NCBI RefSeq assembly: GCF_006538705.1
Contig: NZ_BJLP01000002.1
Coordinates: 1-64,000 of the forward strand
Origin: Cellulomonas uda
GTDB taxonomy: Bacteria; Actinomycetota; Actinomycetes; Actinomycetales; Cellulomonadaceae
Reading direction: 5' to 3'
DNA: 64,000 nt
The notes below the pieces were generated by a model that did not search any database, was not told where the DNA came from, and saw only the letters and a program-made list of their open reading frames with translations. Below are positions 32,176-41,991 of this stretch, in pieces (positions within the stretch are counted from its first letter, which is position 1; the number at the start of each line of letters is the position of its first letter). Position numbers and translations under genes: made by a program.

Positions 32176-32367
32176 GTGGCCGCCACCTGCGACGTCTGCG
32201 CCAAGGGCCCGAGCTTCGGGCACAGCATCTCGCACTCGCACGTCCGCACGAAGCGTCGCTGGAACCCGAACATCCAGCGCGTCCGCGCGGTCGTCGCCGG
32301 GACGCCCAAGCGTCTCAACGTGTGCACCTCGTGCCTCAAGGCCGGCAAGGTCCAGCGCGCCGTCTGA
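32176..32367 (+). CDS. rpmB: 50S ribosomal protein L28, zinc-binding form
   Basis: A 63-residue protein of the large ribosomal subunit. It carries two cysteine pairs, CDVC near the N-terminus and CTSC near the C-terminus, the zinc-ribbon (C+) form, and the family segments HSHVRTKRRWNPNIQ and LNVCTSCL. GTG 32176 follows an AGGAGA site. A strong terminator lies 24 bases beyond the stop, so it is monocistronic. Confidence 0.97.
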   Translation: MAATCDVCAKGPSFGHSISHSHVRTKRRWNPNIQRVRAVVAGTPKRLNVCTSCLKAGKVQRAV

Positions 32368-32390
32368 GTCGCACCTCCAGCATCGACCGC

Positions 32391-32422
32391 AAGGCCCGCG
32401 AGGAATTCTCCTCGCGGGCCTT
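32391..32422 (+). terminator. rpmB terminator
   Basis: A perfect 14-bp stem, AAGGCCCGCGAGGA and its complement, with a 4-base ATTC loop, 24 bases past the rpmB stop. A short TTGCG follows rather than a T tract. Confidence 0.85.
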
Positions 32423-32454
32423 GCGTCGTCGCGCCCGTGTGGCATGGTGACCCC

Positions 32455-32979
32455 ATGGCCGAGCAGATCGAGGAGCTGACCATCCGCGCGGCAGGGCCGG
32501 CGGACGCCGCCGCGATCGCGTCCGTGCACGTGCGCTCGTGGCAGGAGGCGTACGTCGGGATTGTCTCCGCGACCTACCTCGACTCGCTCGACCCGCAGTC
32601 GGCGGCCGAGCGGTGGCGGCACCACCTCGAGCGCGGACCGGACGACGGCGTGCGGACGTGGCTCGCGCAGGACGGCGGCCGGCCCTTGGGCTTCGCGTCG
32701 ATGGGTCCGAGCCGCGACGAGGACGCCGGCCGCGGCGACCTGGAGATCTACTCGATCTACCTCGACCCCGGGACGTGGGGGCACGGGGTCGCGCGCGAGC
32801 TCATGCGCACCCTCATCGCCGAGGCGGGCGACCACACGCCGCTGTCGCTGTGGGTGCTCGCGGCGAACGAGCGCGCGCGCCACTTCTACCGGCGCCACGG
32901 CTTCCAGCCCGACGGTGTCGAGCGGTTCGAGGACGTGGGCGGCGAGGAGCTGCTCGAGGTCCGCTACCGCCGCCGCTGA
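32455..32979 (+). CDS. GNAT-family N-acetyltransferase
   Basis: A 174-residue acetyltransferase with an N-terminal IRAAGPADAAAIASVH, a central IYSIYLDPGTWGHGVAREL as the acetyl-CoA motif, and the C-terminal ARHFYRRHGFQPDG. ATG 32455 is chosen because a CATGGT hexamer ends six bases before it, a leaderless arrangement; the frame opens at 32437 without a ribosome site. It stands alone between the rpmB terminator and the convergent thiL. The substrate is unknown. Confidence 0.9.
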   Translation: MAEQIEELTIRAAGPADAAAIASVHVRSWQEAYVGIVSATYLDSLDPQSAAERWRHHLERGPDDGVRTWLAQDGGRPLGFASMGPSRDEDAGRGDLEIYSIYLDPGTWGHGVARELMRTLIAEAGDHTPLSLWVLAANERARHFYRRHGFQPDGVERFEDVGGEELLEVRYRRR

Positions 32980-32991
32980 CCGCCAGGACGC

Positions 32992-34008
32992 TCAGCCCGG
33001 CCGGCCGGCGAAGTGGTCCCAGCCCGTCGCGACACCGGGAGCCTCCCCGTCGAGGGTGACGGCGGGCTCGTCGTCCCCGGCCGGCTCCCCTCGGCCGACC
33101 ACCCCACCGACCGCCCCGTCGACCACCCGGCCGATCACCCGGCCGATCACGCGAAACGGTGCCGGGAGCTCGGTCCCCGCGGGGAACGTCGCGAGCAGGC
33201 CGTGGTCCTCTCCTCCGCCGAGGACCCATGCCCACGGGTCGGCGTCGAGCCCGCGGGCCACGTCCGCGAGCGCGTCCGCGGCCGGGGCGAGGGCACCGCG
33301 GTCCAGGTCCACGCGGACCCCGCTCGCACGCGCGAGCCGCCCCGCGTCCTTGAGCAGCCCGTCGGACACGTCCATCATTGCGGTCGCGCCCGCGCGCGCG
33401 GCGTCCGGCCCCGCGGCGAGGGGTGAGCGCGGCCGCAGATAGGCCTCGACGAACCGGGCGGGCACGTGCGCGGCGCGCGCGGACAGCGACGCCAGACCCG
33501 CGGCCGACCACCCCAGGACCCCCGCGTGCGCGACCACGTCACCGGTCCGCGCGCCGGAGCGCAGCACGGGGGCACGCCCCTGCAGGTCGCCGTGCGCGGC
33601 CACGCCGACGACGACGAGCGGCCCGCCCGACAGGTCCCCGCCGACCACGCCCGCACCCAGCGGGCCGCACTCGGCGGCGAGACCGCGCGCGAGCCCGACG
33701 ACCCAGTCGACGTCCAGCTCCGCGGGTACGACGAGCGTCACGACCAGGCTCGTAGGCACCGCGCCCATCGCCGCGACGTCGGCCAGGTTCTGCACCGCCG
33801 CACGTCGCCCGACGTCCTCGCCCGAGGACCACGCGCGACGGAAGTGCCGGTCCTCGACCAGCACGTCCGTCGTGACGACAAACCGCCCGTCCGCTGCCGC
33901 GACGACCGCTGCGTCGTCGCCCGGGCCCAGGAGGGTCGCCGCGCCCGCCGGCAGCTCCGGGACGATCCGGGCCAGCAGCTGCTCCTCGGTCAGGTCCGCG
34001 ACTCGCAC
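32992..34008 (-). CDS. thiL: Thiamine-monophosphate kinase
   Basis: A 338-residue AIR-synthase-fold kinase converting thiamine phosphate to the active diphosphate cofactor. Family motifs: LGPGDDAAVV, TTDVLVEDRHFRRAWSS, GGDLSGGP, MMDVSDGLLKD and GGGEDHGLL. GTG 34008 has TAGCGT ending six bases before it, so the mRNA is probably leaderless. Near the C-terminus a short DNA tandem repeat gives RVIGRVIGRVV followed by a Gly/Glu-rich stretch not usual for ThiL, probably a neutral expansion. It is divergent from the DUF3515 gene. Confidence 0.94.
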   Translation of the reverse strand: MRVADLTEEQLLARIVPELPAGAATLLGPGDDAAVVAAADGRFVVTTDVLVEDRHFRRAWSSGEDVGRRAAVQNLADVAAMGAVPTSLVVTLVVPAELDVDWVVGLARGLAAECGPLGAGVVGGDLSGGPLVVVGVAAHGDLQGRAPVLRSGARTGDVVAHAGVLGWSAAGLASLSARAAHVPARFVEAYLRPRSPLAAGPDAARAGATAMMDVSDGLLKDAGRLARASGVRVDLDRGALAPAADALADVARGLDADPWAWVLGGGEDHGLLATFPAGTELPAPFRVIGRVIGRVVDGAVGGVVGRGEPAGDDEPAVTLDGEAPGVATGWDHFAGRPG

Positions 34009-34095
34009 CCGGCCACGCTAGCGCCCGCGCGACGGCGAGCCAGCCCGCGCACGCGCTCGTGCGGAGCACGCCCCGCGAGTCGTTACGGTGGTGAC

Positions 34096-34581
34096 GTGCC
34101 CCGCGCTGCTCGTCGTGCCCTCGCCCTCGCCCTCGTCCCGGCCGCCCTCGCCGGGTGCGCGCCGGCCGTGGCGACCACCGCGGGACCGTACGCGACCGAC
34201 CCGGTGTGCGCGCAGGTGGTCCTCGCGACACCCGACGAGCTCAGCGACCTGGAGCGGCGCGACACCGACGCGCAGGCGACGACCGCGTGGGGCGACGGCT
34301 CGGGCGCGGTCGTGCTGCGCTGCGGCGTCGAGCCGCTCGGGCCGACCACGGACCGCTGCGAGAGCGTGGAGTCCCCCGACGGCACGTCCGTCGACTGGGT
34401 CGTCGTCGCGTCCGACCCGGACGACGAGGCGGGCAGCGACTGGACGTTCACCACGTACGGTCGCGTCCCCGCGGTCCAGCTGCTCGTGCCGGCCGCGATC
34501 GCGCGCACGCACCCCACGTCGTTCCTCGACGCGCTCGGGCCCGCCGTCCAGCACACCACCCGCGAACGCGGCTGCCTGTGA
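34096..34581 (+). CDS. DUF3515-family exported lipoprotein
   Basis: A 161-residue protein with a signal ending in lipobox LAGC (Cys19) and a compact domain containing CAQVVLATPDELSDLERR, the paired RCGVEPLGP and CESVE, and a C-terminal Cys. DUF3515 proteins accompany ddl and thiL in actinobacteria but their role is unknown. GTG 34096 has TACGGT ending six bases upstream, a leaderless start. It is convergent with ddl. Confidence 0.88.
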   Translation: MPRAARRALALALVPAALAGCAPAVATTAGPYATDPVCAQVVLATPDELSDLERRDTDAQATTAWGDGSGAVVLRCGVEPLGPTTDRCESVESPDGTSVDWVVVASDPDDEAGSDWTFTTYGRVPAVQLLVPAAIARTHPTSFLDALGPAVQHTTRERGCL

Positions 34582-34614
34582 CGCGCCCGACGCCGACGCG
34601 CCTGCCGTGACGCG

Positions 34615-35769
<1,155 letters not shown>

Positions 35770-35826
35770 CGGGGACGACCCTACCTGCCGCCGACCGGGT
35801 GCCGACCGCGCGCGTACGCTGGCGCG

Positions 35827-36984
35827 GTGACCTCGCCGCACGCGCACCGGGCCCCTTCGACGCTCGTCGTGACCGCCGGACGCCCCGACCGCGGGCAGGG
35901 CGCGCCGCTCAACCCGCCGCTGGTGCTGTCCTCGACCTTCGTCTCGCAGGGCGTGCCGGGCGACGAGCCGATGTACGGGCGCGCGGACACCCCCGCGTGG
36001 CACGCGTTCGAGGGTGCCCTCGCAGCGCTCGAGGCGTGCCCGTCGCCCGCGCTCGTGCTCGGCTCGGGCATGGGCGCGATCGCGGCCGCGCTCTCCCTCG
36101 TACCCCCGGGCGGCCGGCTCGTCCTCCCCCGGCACAGCTACCAGGTCACGCTCGGCTACGCGGCCGACCTCGCGCGGCGCAGCGGCGTGCAGGTCGAGCT
36201 CGTGGACGTCGCGGACACCGACGAGGTGCTGTCCGCGGTCCGCGACGGCGACGGCACCCGGCCCGCGGACCTGCTCTGGGTCGAGTCCCCGACCAACCCG
36301 ATGCTCGAGGTCGCGGACCTGCCCGCGCTCGTCGTCGGCGCGCACGAGGCCGGCGCGCTCGTCGCGGTCGACAACACGTTCGCCACGCCGCTCGTGCAGC
36401 GGCCGTTCGAGCACGGCGCGGACGTCGTCGTGCACTCCGTCACCAAGTACCTCGCGGGGCACAGCGACGTCGTCCTGGGCGCGGTGCTCGCGGCCGACCC
36501 GGCGGTGCGCGCCCGCCTGCACGAGTACCGCACCGTGCACGGTGCGATCGCCGGCCCGTTCGAGGTGTGGCTCGCACTGCGCGGCCTGCGCACCCTCGCG
36601 CTGCGGGTCGAACGCGCCCAGGCCAACGCGCTCGAGCTCGCGCGCCGGCTCGCGGCCCACCCACGCGTGCTCGCCGTGCGGCACCCCGGCCTGCCCGACG
36701 ACCCCGGCCACGCGCGCGCGACGAAGCTCATGGACGGCTACGGCTCGATCATCGGCATGCGCCCCGTGGGCGGGCCCGACGCGGCCGACGCGCTCGTCGA
36801 CGCGCTGCGGCTGTGGGTGCCCGCGACGAGCCTCGGCGGGGTCGAGTCGACGCTCGAGCGCCGCCGCCGGTTCACCACCGAGTCCGTCACCGTGCCCGAG
36901 GACCTCCTGCGCCTGAGCGTGGGCATCGAGGACGTCGAGGACCTGTGGCGCGACCTCGAGGACGCCCTCGACCGGACGGCCTGA
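35827..36984 (+). CDS. Cys/Met-metabolism PLP enzyme (cystathionine synthase/lyase type)
   Basis: A 385-residue pyridoxal-phosphate enzyme of the cystathionine gamma-synthase family. The PLP lysine is Lys207 in HSVTKYLAGHSD, with Asp182 contacting the ring nitrogen; SGMGAIAAALS binds the phosphate and WVESPTNPMLEV is typical. Synthase, gamma-lyase and methionine gamma-lyase roles cannot be separated here. GTG 35827 has TACGCT ending six bases before it, a leaderless start. It neighbours ddl, as in related genomes, but gpsA is displaced by 5 kb. Confidence 0.9.
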   Translation: MTSPHAHRAPSTLVVTAGRPDRGQGAPLNPPLVLSSTFVSQGVPGDEPMYGRADTPAWHAFEGALAALEACPSPALVLGSGMGAIAAALSLVPPGGRLVLPRHSYQVTLGYAADLARRSGVQVELVDVADTDEVLSAVRDGDGTRPADLLWVESPTNPMLEVADLPALVVGAHEAGALVAVDNTFATPLVQRPFEHGADVVVHSVTKYLAGHSDVVLGAVLAADPAVRARLHEYRTVHGAIAGPFEVWLALRGLRTLALRVERAQANALELARRLAAHPRVLAVRHPGLPDDPGHARATKLMDGYGSIIGMRPVGGPDAADALVDALRLWVPATSLGGVESTLERRRRFTTESVTVPEDLLRLSVGIEDVEDLWRDLEDALDRTA

Positions 36985-36992
36985 CCCGCGCC

Positions 36993-37424
36993 TCAGCTCG
37001 GTGTGGTGACCATCCAGCGGCCGTCGGCCCGGGTGAGATGGAGCGTGCCCTCGACAGCGCCGAAGGCCTCCGCGACGGAGCCACGAAGTCCGGTCGCGAC
37101 GTCCGCAGCGGCATCGCCGTCGAGCACGACCTCACCGACGCTGCCCTCGATCTCCTCGTCGAGCTCGCCGAGCCGTTCGACGCCGGTCAGGCACGACGAG
37201 GCCGCAGTGGCGACCTCGAGCGAGCGTTGAGCCTCGACCGTCAGAAGGGAGCAGACACGTTCCGGCTCACCGCCGGCGAGGCCGCCCAAGAACGCCTCGA
37301 CCGTCAGGCGCGCCCCCTTCTCGCCGGGCTCGAGCCCAGGATCGAGCGGCTCACCGTCCGCACACCCCCCGCACAGCACCACTGCGAGCACGCCCGTCGC
37401 GCACCACACCGCGCGGATCCCCAT
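36993..37424 (-). CDS. Small exported lipoprotein, unknown function
   Basis: A 143-residue protein: hydrophobic leader with lipobox LCGGC (Cys21), a short linker, then a domain of about 115 residues that begins RLTVEAFLGGLAGG and ends LHLTRADGRWMVTTPS. This resembles NTF2-like or DUF4878-type small lipoprotein folds. ATG 37424 follows AAGGGGG. It is downstream of the FtsX-type transporter in the same direction and may belong with it. Family is not certain. Confidence 0.75.
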   Translation of the reverse strand: MGIRAVWCATGVLAVVLCGGCADGEPLDPGLEPGEKGARLTVEAFLGGLAGGEPERVCSLLTVEAQRSLEVATAASSCLTGVERLGELDEEIEGSVGEVVLDGDAAADVATGLRGSVAEAFGAVEGTLHLTRADGRWMVTTPS

Positions 37425-37471
37425 GTCGTTCCCCCTTCGTCGTCGCGGTCGATCGACCGCGCGTGGCTTCA

Positions 37472-39754
37472 TCAGTCGCGAGAAAGATCGCGGTGGTGCG
37501 TGGTGCGCATGGCCGGGAGCACGGCCGTCGACGCGACGAGCGGGAGCAGCAGCGCACCCGCGGCGATCGCCCCCATGCCGCCCCACGGGATCCGCGCGGG
37601 GCCGCTGCCGTCGAGCGCGAGGAAGACCGCACACAGCGCGACCGCCAGCAGCCACGAGAGCGCGACGCCCGGCACGGCCGCGAGCGCTGCCTGCGCCACG
37701 GTGGACCTCGCGAGCTCGGCCTCGCGCACGCCGACGACACGGAGCAGCGCGCGCTCCCGACGCTGTGCGGCGATCTCCGCCAGCAGCGCCGCGCACAGCA
37801 GCATGGCCGCCATGGCGCCCGCCGCGGCCACGACGGCGATCGTGATCCGCCGGTAGGTGATGCTCGTGCGCTCTGCGTCCTGGATGCGCTCCTCGAGCGT
37901 CAACGCGGAGTCGGGCCGAACGGGTGCGACCGCGGTCCGTGCCGCCTCCGTTCCGTGCGCACCGGGAAGGACAAGGACTGTCGCGTGCACGGCGGCGTCA
38001 GCCACCGTGATCGGGTCGAGCGCCGAGCGGTCGATCACCCCACCGTTCGCCGGCAGCAGCTCGCGGATCTGCTCGAAGGTCTCGGACGTCGGCTGGACCG
38101 GCAGGCGCCCGACCGCGCCGAGCTCGTCGTACGTGATCGTGCCGTCGGGCTCGACCCGCTCGCGGACGACCTGCGAGCCGGGCGGCAGGGCTGCGTCCCA
38201 GACGAGCGCGGCGCCACCGGGCACGCAGGGCGGATCGACGACGAGCAGCTCGCCGAGCGCCGCGCAGTCCACCACCGCGACCGCCCGGACGTCCGGGCCC
38301 ACCGCCACCTGGATGACGTCGACCCGGACGACGGCGGCGACCTCGTGGCCGTCGACCTCGCCGTCGCGGTCCTGCACGTCGGCGAGGACGAGGTCGTCGA
38401 CAGTCGACGCTCGAGCAGCCCGCAGGTCGGCGCTCTCCGCCCCCGCGAGGAGCGGCAGGAGCGACAGGAGCAGCCCGCTGACCAGCACGACGACGGCTGA
38501 GCCGGCGACCACGCGCGCGTACCGCTCGGGCCGTTGAGCGACCCTGGCCGACGCGAGCTCCGCGACCCACGATCCCGTGAGCCGTCCCGTGACCGACGCG
38601 CACCAGCGGACGACGAGCGGCGTCGCGACCGGGACACCGACAAGGACTCCTGCGAGCGCGGCGATGAAGAGCCATGCGGCCACCTCGACGTCGTCCTGAG
38701 CCCCCATCGCAACCACCGAGCCCGCCAGCAGTGCGAGGCCCACCGCCAACGGCCACCCCCGCGCACGCGAGACCCCGGCCATGCTTGCTCGCCGCAGGAC
38801 GGCGAGAGGACCGACGTCGAGCCGACGGAGAGCGCCGACCACCACGACCGTGGCAACCCCGAGGACGGTCGCGGTCGCAGCGAGCAGCGCGGGCAGCGAG
38901 ACGTCGACCATCCCGGGCCACACACCACCGTCGAACGGCAGCGACGGGGCCGCCCATCGCGCCGCCGGTCGCAGGACCAGAGCGGCAGCCAGCACGCCGG
39001 GCAGCACCGGGATCACCGACTCCAGCACGACGACTCCTCGGGCCGACGTCCTCGACAGACCGAGCAGTCGCAACGCCGCGAGCCGACGCTCGCGCCGCTC
39101 GGCCCCGATCGCGGCGGCAGTCGCGAACAGGATCACGACGGGCAGCAGGAAGACGACGACCAGCACCGGGACGGCCACGCGCAGGTCCGACGGCACGCGC
39201 AGGACATCGGCCGCATCGGTCCCGAAGCCCGACACCCGCAGGTCAGGTGAGAGCTCCGAGTCGTCGCGCCCGACCCAGACGACGAGCTCGTGCGGCCCGA
39301 GCAAGCCCGACGGACCCACGGTCGCGACGACGTCGCCCGGGTACCTGTTCGCCAGGGTGCTCCCCTCACGCCGCCTGAGCTCGCCGAACGCCGGCGACAC
39401 CACGAGCTCACCCGCACGTGGCATCCGGGTGACGCCTGGAGCCGCGTGGCTCGTCGGGTCGGACGCCCAGACGTCCACGACGTGTATGGACCGGCCGGCG
39501 AACCGACCTTCGGACACCTGGACCCTCAGGCCGTCCTCATCCCCCACGATCGGCATCCGGGCCGCGGTCACCTCGGCCCGGTCGAGCGCGACATCGATCG
39601 TCGCGGCCGCACCGAGCACCACGAGCGTGCCGCCGAGCGCGGCGAGGAACGGCACGAGCGCGATCGTCGGCGCCCGGCGCAGTCCCGTCCAGGCGATGTC
39701 GAGAAGGAGACCCGCTCGTGCTCTCCACGCCCGTGGCGTCCCGTCACGGCTCAC
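37472..39754 (-). CDS. FtsX-type ABC transporter permease
   Basis: A 760-residue membrane protein. One N-terminal helix is followed by an external domain, then clusters of helices (about 195-360 and 395-440), a second large external domain (440-620) and three C-terminal helices (620-750) with the FtsX pattern RRERALLRVVGVREAELARS. This duplicated MacB/FtsX layout is used by exporters or mechanotransmission ABC systems. It overlaps its ATPase gene at 39744-39754. The substrate is unknown; adjacent lipoproteins could be partners. Confidence 0.88.
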   Translation of the reverse strand: MSRDGTPRAWRARAGLLLDIAWTGLRRAPTIALVPFLAALGGTLVVLGAAATIDVALDRAEVTAARMPIVGDEDGLRVQVSEGRFAGRSIHVVDVWASDPTSHAAPGVTRMPRAGELVVSPAFGELRRREGSTLANRYPGDVVATVGPSGLLGPHELVVWVGRDDSELSPDLRVSGFGTDAADVLRVPSDLRVAVPVLVVVFLLPVVILFATAAAIGAERRERRLAALRLLGLSRTSARGVVVLESVIPVLPGVLAAALVLRPAARWAAPSLPFDGGVWPGMVDVSLPALLAATATVLGVATVVVVGALRRLDVGPLAVLRRASMAGVSRARGWPLAVGLALLAGSVVAMGAQDDVEVAAWLFIAALAGVLVGVPVATPLVVRWCASVTGRLTGSWVAELASARVAQRPERYARVVAGSAVVVLVSGLLLSLLPLLAGAESADLRAARASTVDDLVLADVQDRDGEVDGHEVAAVVRVDVIQVAVGPDVRAVAVVDCAALGELLVVDPPCVPGGAALVWDAALPPGSQVVRERVEPDGTITYDELGAVGRLPVQPTSETFEQIRELLPANGGVIDRSALDPITVADAAVHATVLVLPGAHGTEAARTAVAPVRPDSALTLEERIQDAERTSITYRRITIAVVAAAGAMAAMLLCAALLAEIAAQRRERALLRVVGVREAELARSTVAQAALAAVPGVALSWLLAVALCAVFLALDGSGPARIPWGGMGAIAAGALLLPLVASTAVLPAMRTTHHRDLSRD

Positions 39755-40463
39755 GTGTGCGCCCGTCCGCCATCGTCACCACGCGGTCGGCCATCGCGGC
39801 GAGCCCCGAGTCATGCGTCACGAGCACGACCGCCGCCCCGGCCTCCCGTGCGCTGCTCCGCAGCGCGGCGGCGACCACAGCACCGTTCGCCGAGTCGAGC
39901 GCACCCGTGGGCTCGTCGGCAAATACCACGGCGGGACGTGCGCACAGCGCGCGTGCGACCGCGACGCGCTGCTGCTCCCCACCCGATACCTCGCCTGGTA
40001 ACCGCGACGCGAGGTGGGCCACCCCCAGCGACTCGAGCAACGGCATGACGTTCGCGAGCGCCTGGCGACGCGTGGCGCCGAGCAGGCGTAGCGGCATCGC
40101 CGCGTTCTGACCGAGCGTGAGCTCGGGGACGAGCTGGCCGTGCTGCATCACGAAGCCCAGGCGCTCCCGCCGCAGCCGGGTGCGCTCCGCGTCGGACGCG
40201 GCGACGACGTCGACGCCCCCGAGCGTGACGCTTCCCTTGTCGGGCACGACCAGCCCGGCAAGCGCGTGCAAGAACGTCGACTTGCCGGACCCGCTCTGCC
40301 CGACGACGGCCACGAACTCGCCCTCGGCCACGTCCAGCGACGCATCTCGCAGCGCCCACTGCGCGCCGTAGCTCACGCCCACTCCCCGCGCGGCAAGCAC
40401 CGTCGGTGCCAATTCTTCCTCCTCTGGACCATTCTCCAGAACCGTACCGGCACGCCCCTTCAC
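39744..40463 (-). CDS. ABC transporter ATPase, MacB/LolD-like
   Basis: A 239-residue ATPase with Walker A GQSGSGKST, Q-loop in FVMQHGQLVPELT, signature SGGEQQR, Walker B VVFADEPTG and H-loop LVTHD. This set, with DEPTGALDS, is typical of the LolD/MacB/FtsE group that pairs with FtsX-type permeases. ATG 40463 overlaps the stop of the lipoprotein gene at 40460. It drives the permease encoded directly downstream. Confidence 0.93.
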   Translation of the reverse strand: MKGRAGTVLENGPEEEELAPTVLAARGVGVSYGAQWALRDASLDVAEGEFVAVVGQSGSGKSTFLHALAGLVVPDKGSVTLGGVDVVAASDAERTRLRRERLGFVMQHGQLVPELTLGQNAAMPLRLLGATRRQALANVMPLLESLGVAHLASRLPGEVSGGEQQRVAVARALCARPAVVFADEPTGALDSANGAVVAAALRSSAREAGAAVVLVTHDSGLAAMADRVVTMADGRTREP

Positions 40464-41464
40464 TTATCAGGCAACAGATCCGTGAGGTGGGCAATCTCGT
40501 CCGTGGCTTGCTCGGCGAGACGGTCGATCTCTGGCTGGTTCGCCGCCGCAACTTCTGACCGTGGGCCGACCTGAAGCGCCTCAAGGCGCGCTGAAAAGTC
40601 GATCGACAGGGCACACGCCACCCAGTCATGTGCGAAAGCAACCTCGCCTTCGGAAGGCTCGTACGTCACCGGGCCGGGAGCCCTCACGACACGGACCTCA
40701 CCAGGCCCAGGAGGCGCGGAGTCGGCAGGCGGTTCGACTGGACGCCCAGTACTTATGCCACGCTCCTTCAGGAGCTCACCCACGTCCCGCCCGCTCGTCC
40801 AGTCATGCAGATCTCCGACGAGGCCGTTCAGATCCTCGATGCAAAGAAGCTGATCTTCCAGGAGAGCCGTGAGATCGGCCGTGATCCGGTCGGCGAGCTC
40901 AGCACGCATCAAGTCAACGAGAGCGTCGAAGGCCGCCGTAAGGCGGTCGGGCCCGGCGCCCATATATGCCCCACAGGCCGAAAGCGCATGGTCGTAGTCG
41001 GGACTATCAGAGAGCACCGCGCCGTGACGCCTGCTCTGAAAGGCCCACCTGAGACCCCCGAAGCCATATCGCTCAGCCTCGTCGGCCGACAACGGCCCGA
41101 TCTCGAGGTGATGGACGGTCAGGGGGTCGTACTTCTGGTCTCCCGCACTCGGCGAAACGTCTTCCATCGCATCCCGGTACTGAGGCCAACCGGCCGTGTC
41201 CATGCACGCTGCTACGACATCAGAACGGCGATCTACGACGATGGAGACTGCACTTTGCAGCGCCGCGAAACTGCTCCCCAGCGGTTCGACCTCGCTTCGC
41301 GACTGGCTCGCGTTCGACGACTGTCCGGATGCTGCTGCCATCCCATCTGCAGATGCAACGCAACTGGTGAGGGACAGTACAATCACCAGAACGACGGCGA
41401 GCTGGGGGCCGCTTGGGCGGCCCCCAGCGACGGACCTGCTAGCAAACACGCTCGTGGCGGTCAT
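40460..41464 (-). CDS. Exported lipoprotein, hypothetical
   Basis: A 334-residue protein with a long N-terminal signal ending in lipobox LTSC (about Cys35) and a mixed, mainly helical, acidic body with two or three further cysteines (AACMD, SACGAY, CIEDLNG). I do not recognise the family. ATG 41464 lies inside the last codons of the upstream gene (26-bp overlap) and its stop overlaps the ATPase start, so it is embedded in one operon with the transporter. GC content looks lower than the flanking housekeeping genes, a sign of transfer. Confidence 0.72.
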   Translation of the reverse strand: MTATSVFASRSVAGGRPSGPQLAVVLVIVLSLTSCVASADGMAAASGQSSNASQSRSEVEPLGSSFAALQSAVSIVVDRRSDVVAACMDTAGWPQYRDAMEDVSPSAGDQKYDPLTVHHLEIGPLSADEAERYGFGGLRWAFQSRRHGAVLSDSPDYDHALSACGAYMGAGPDRLTAAFDALVDLMRAELADRITADLTALLEDQLLCIEDLNGLVGDLHDWTSGRDVGELLKERGISTGRPVEPPADSAPPGPGEVRVVRAPGPVTYEPSEGEVAFAHDWVACALSIDFSARLEALQVGPRSEVAAANQPEIDRLAEQATDEIAHLTDLLPDK

Positions 41465-41852
41465 TCTCGTTGTCGACGCTGTCCTTGAGCGGGGTCCAGA
41501 CACCATTGTTCGGGATCGTCTGGACATCGTCCGGGAGGAGCCCCCGGTCGTCGATCACCTTGACGTCACACGTCCGATCGCGGTTTCGGACCTGATCTGC
41601 GTTGTTCTTCAGCTCGGAACCGTCCGGGTCGTTCTCGACCGTGTCCCAGAAGTAGTAGTTGTCATGCGACGCGCCATACCAGAAGTGCTTCTGGTACCTG
41701 ACCGTCGCGTCGTCACGAGCGAAGCAAATCTCGCCAACGTTGCATGCGGTCTTTCCGTCGCCCGAATCCGCGAGCGCTAGGGCGGGCATCGAAATAGCGG
41801 CGGCTATCGCCACCGCGATTGCCGCTCCAGAACGCCTGAAGAGTACGCGCAA
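41439..41852 (-). CDS. Secreted small protein, hypothetical
   Basis: A 137-residue exported protein: signal peptide of about 30 residues with probable cleavage after ALALA, then a mature domain with four cysteines (ACNVGEICF, a mid TCDVK, terminal Cys) and many aromatics (YQKHFWYGASHDNYYFWD). The CNVGEICFARD part resembles secreted peptidase-inhibitor I36-like proteins; that is tentative. The start is TTG 41852, with GGAGG six bases upstream. It begins the transporter operon and overlaps the next gene. Only about 110 bases, without features, separate it from gpsA. Confidence 0.7.
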   Translation of the reverse strand: MRVLFRRSGAAIAVAIAAAISMPALALADSGDGKTACNVGEICFARDDATVRYQKHFWYGASHDNYYFWDTVENDPDGSELKNNADQVRNRDRTCDVKVIDDRGLLPDDVQTIPNNGVWTPLKDSVDNENDRHERVC

Positions 41853-41991
41853 GTGATCCTCCCTGGCTCGAAAAACGCACACAGGGAGGCACAGCCAGAC
41901 ACAGCCCCCTGCGCCGCCCGCGCTCCACGCGGACGACCTGACGTTAGCAGGTAATGTCCGGCGAGACTGGCGAAAGAAGAGGGCAATGTGA

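Noticed and set aside
33110-33170. Short GATCACCCGGCC tandem repeats in the 3' part of thiL
   Set aside because: In-frame expansion encoding RVIG repeats; no sign of a functional site or frameshift.
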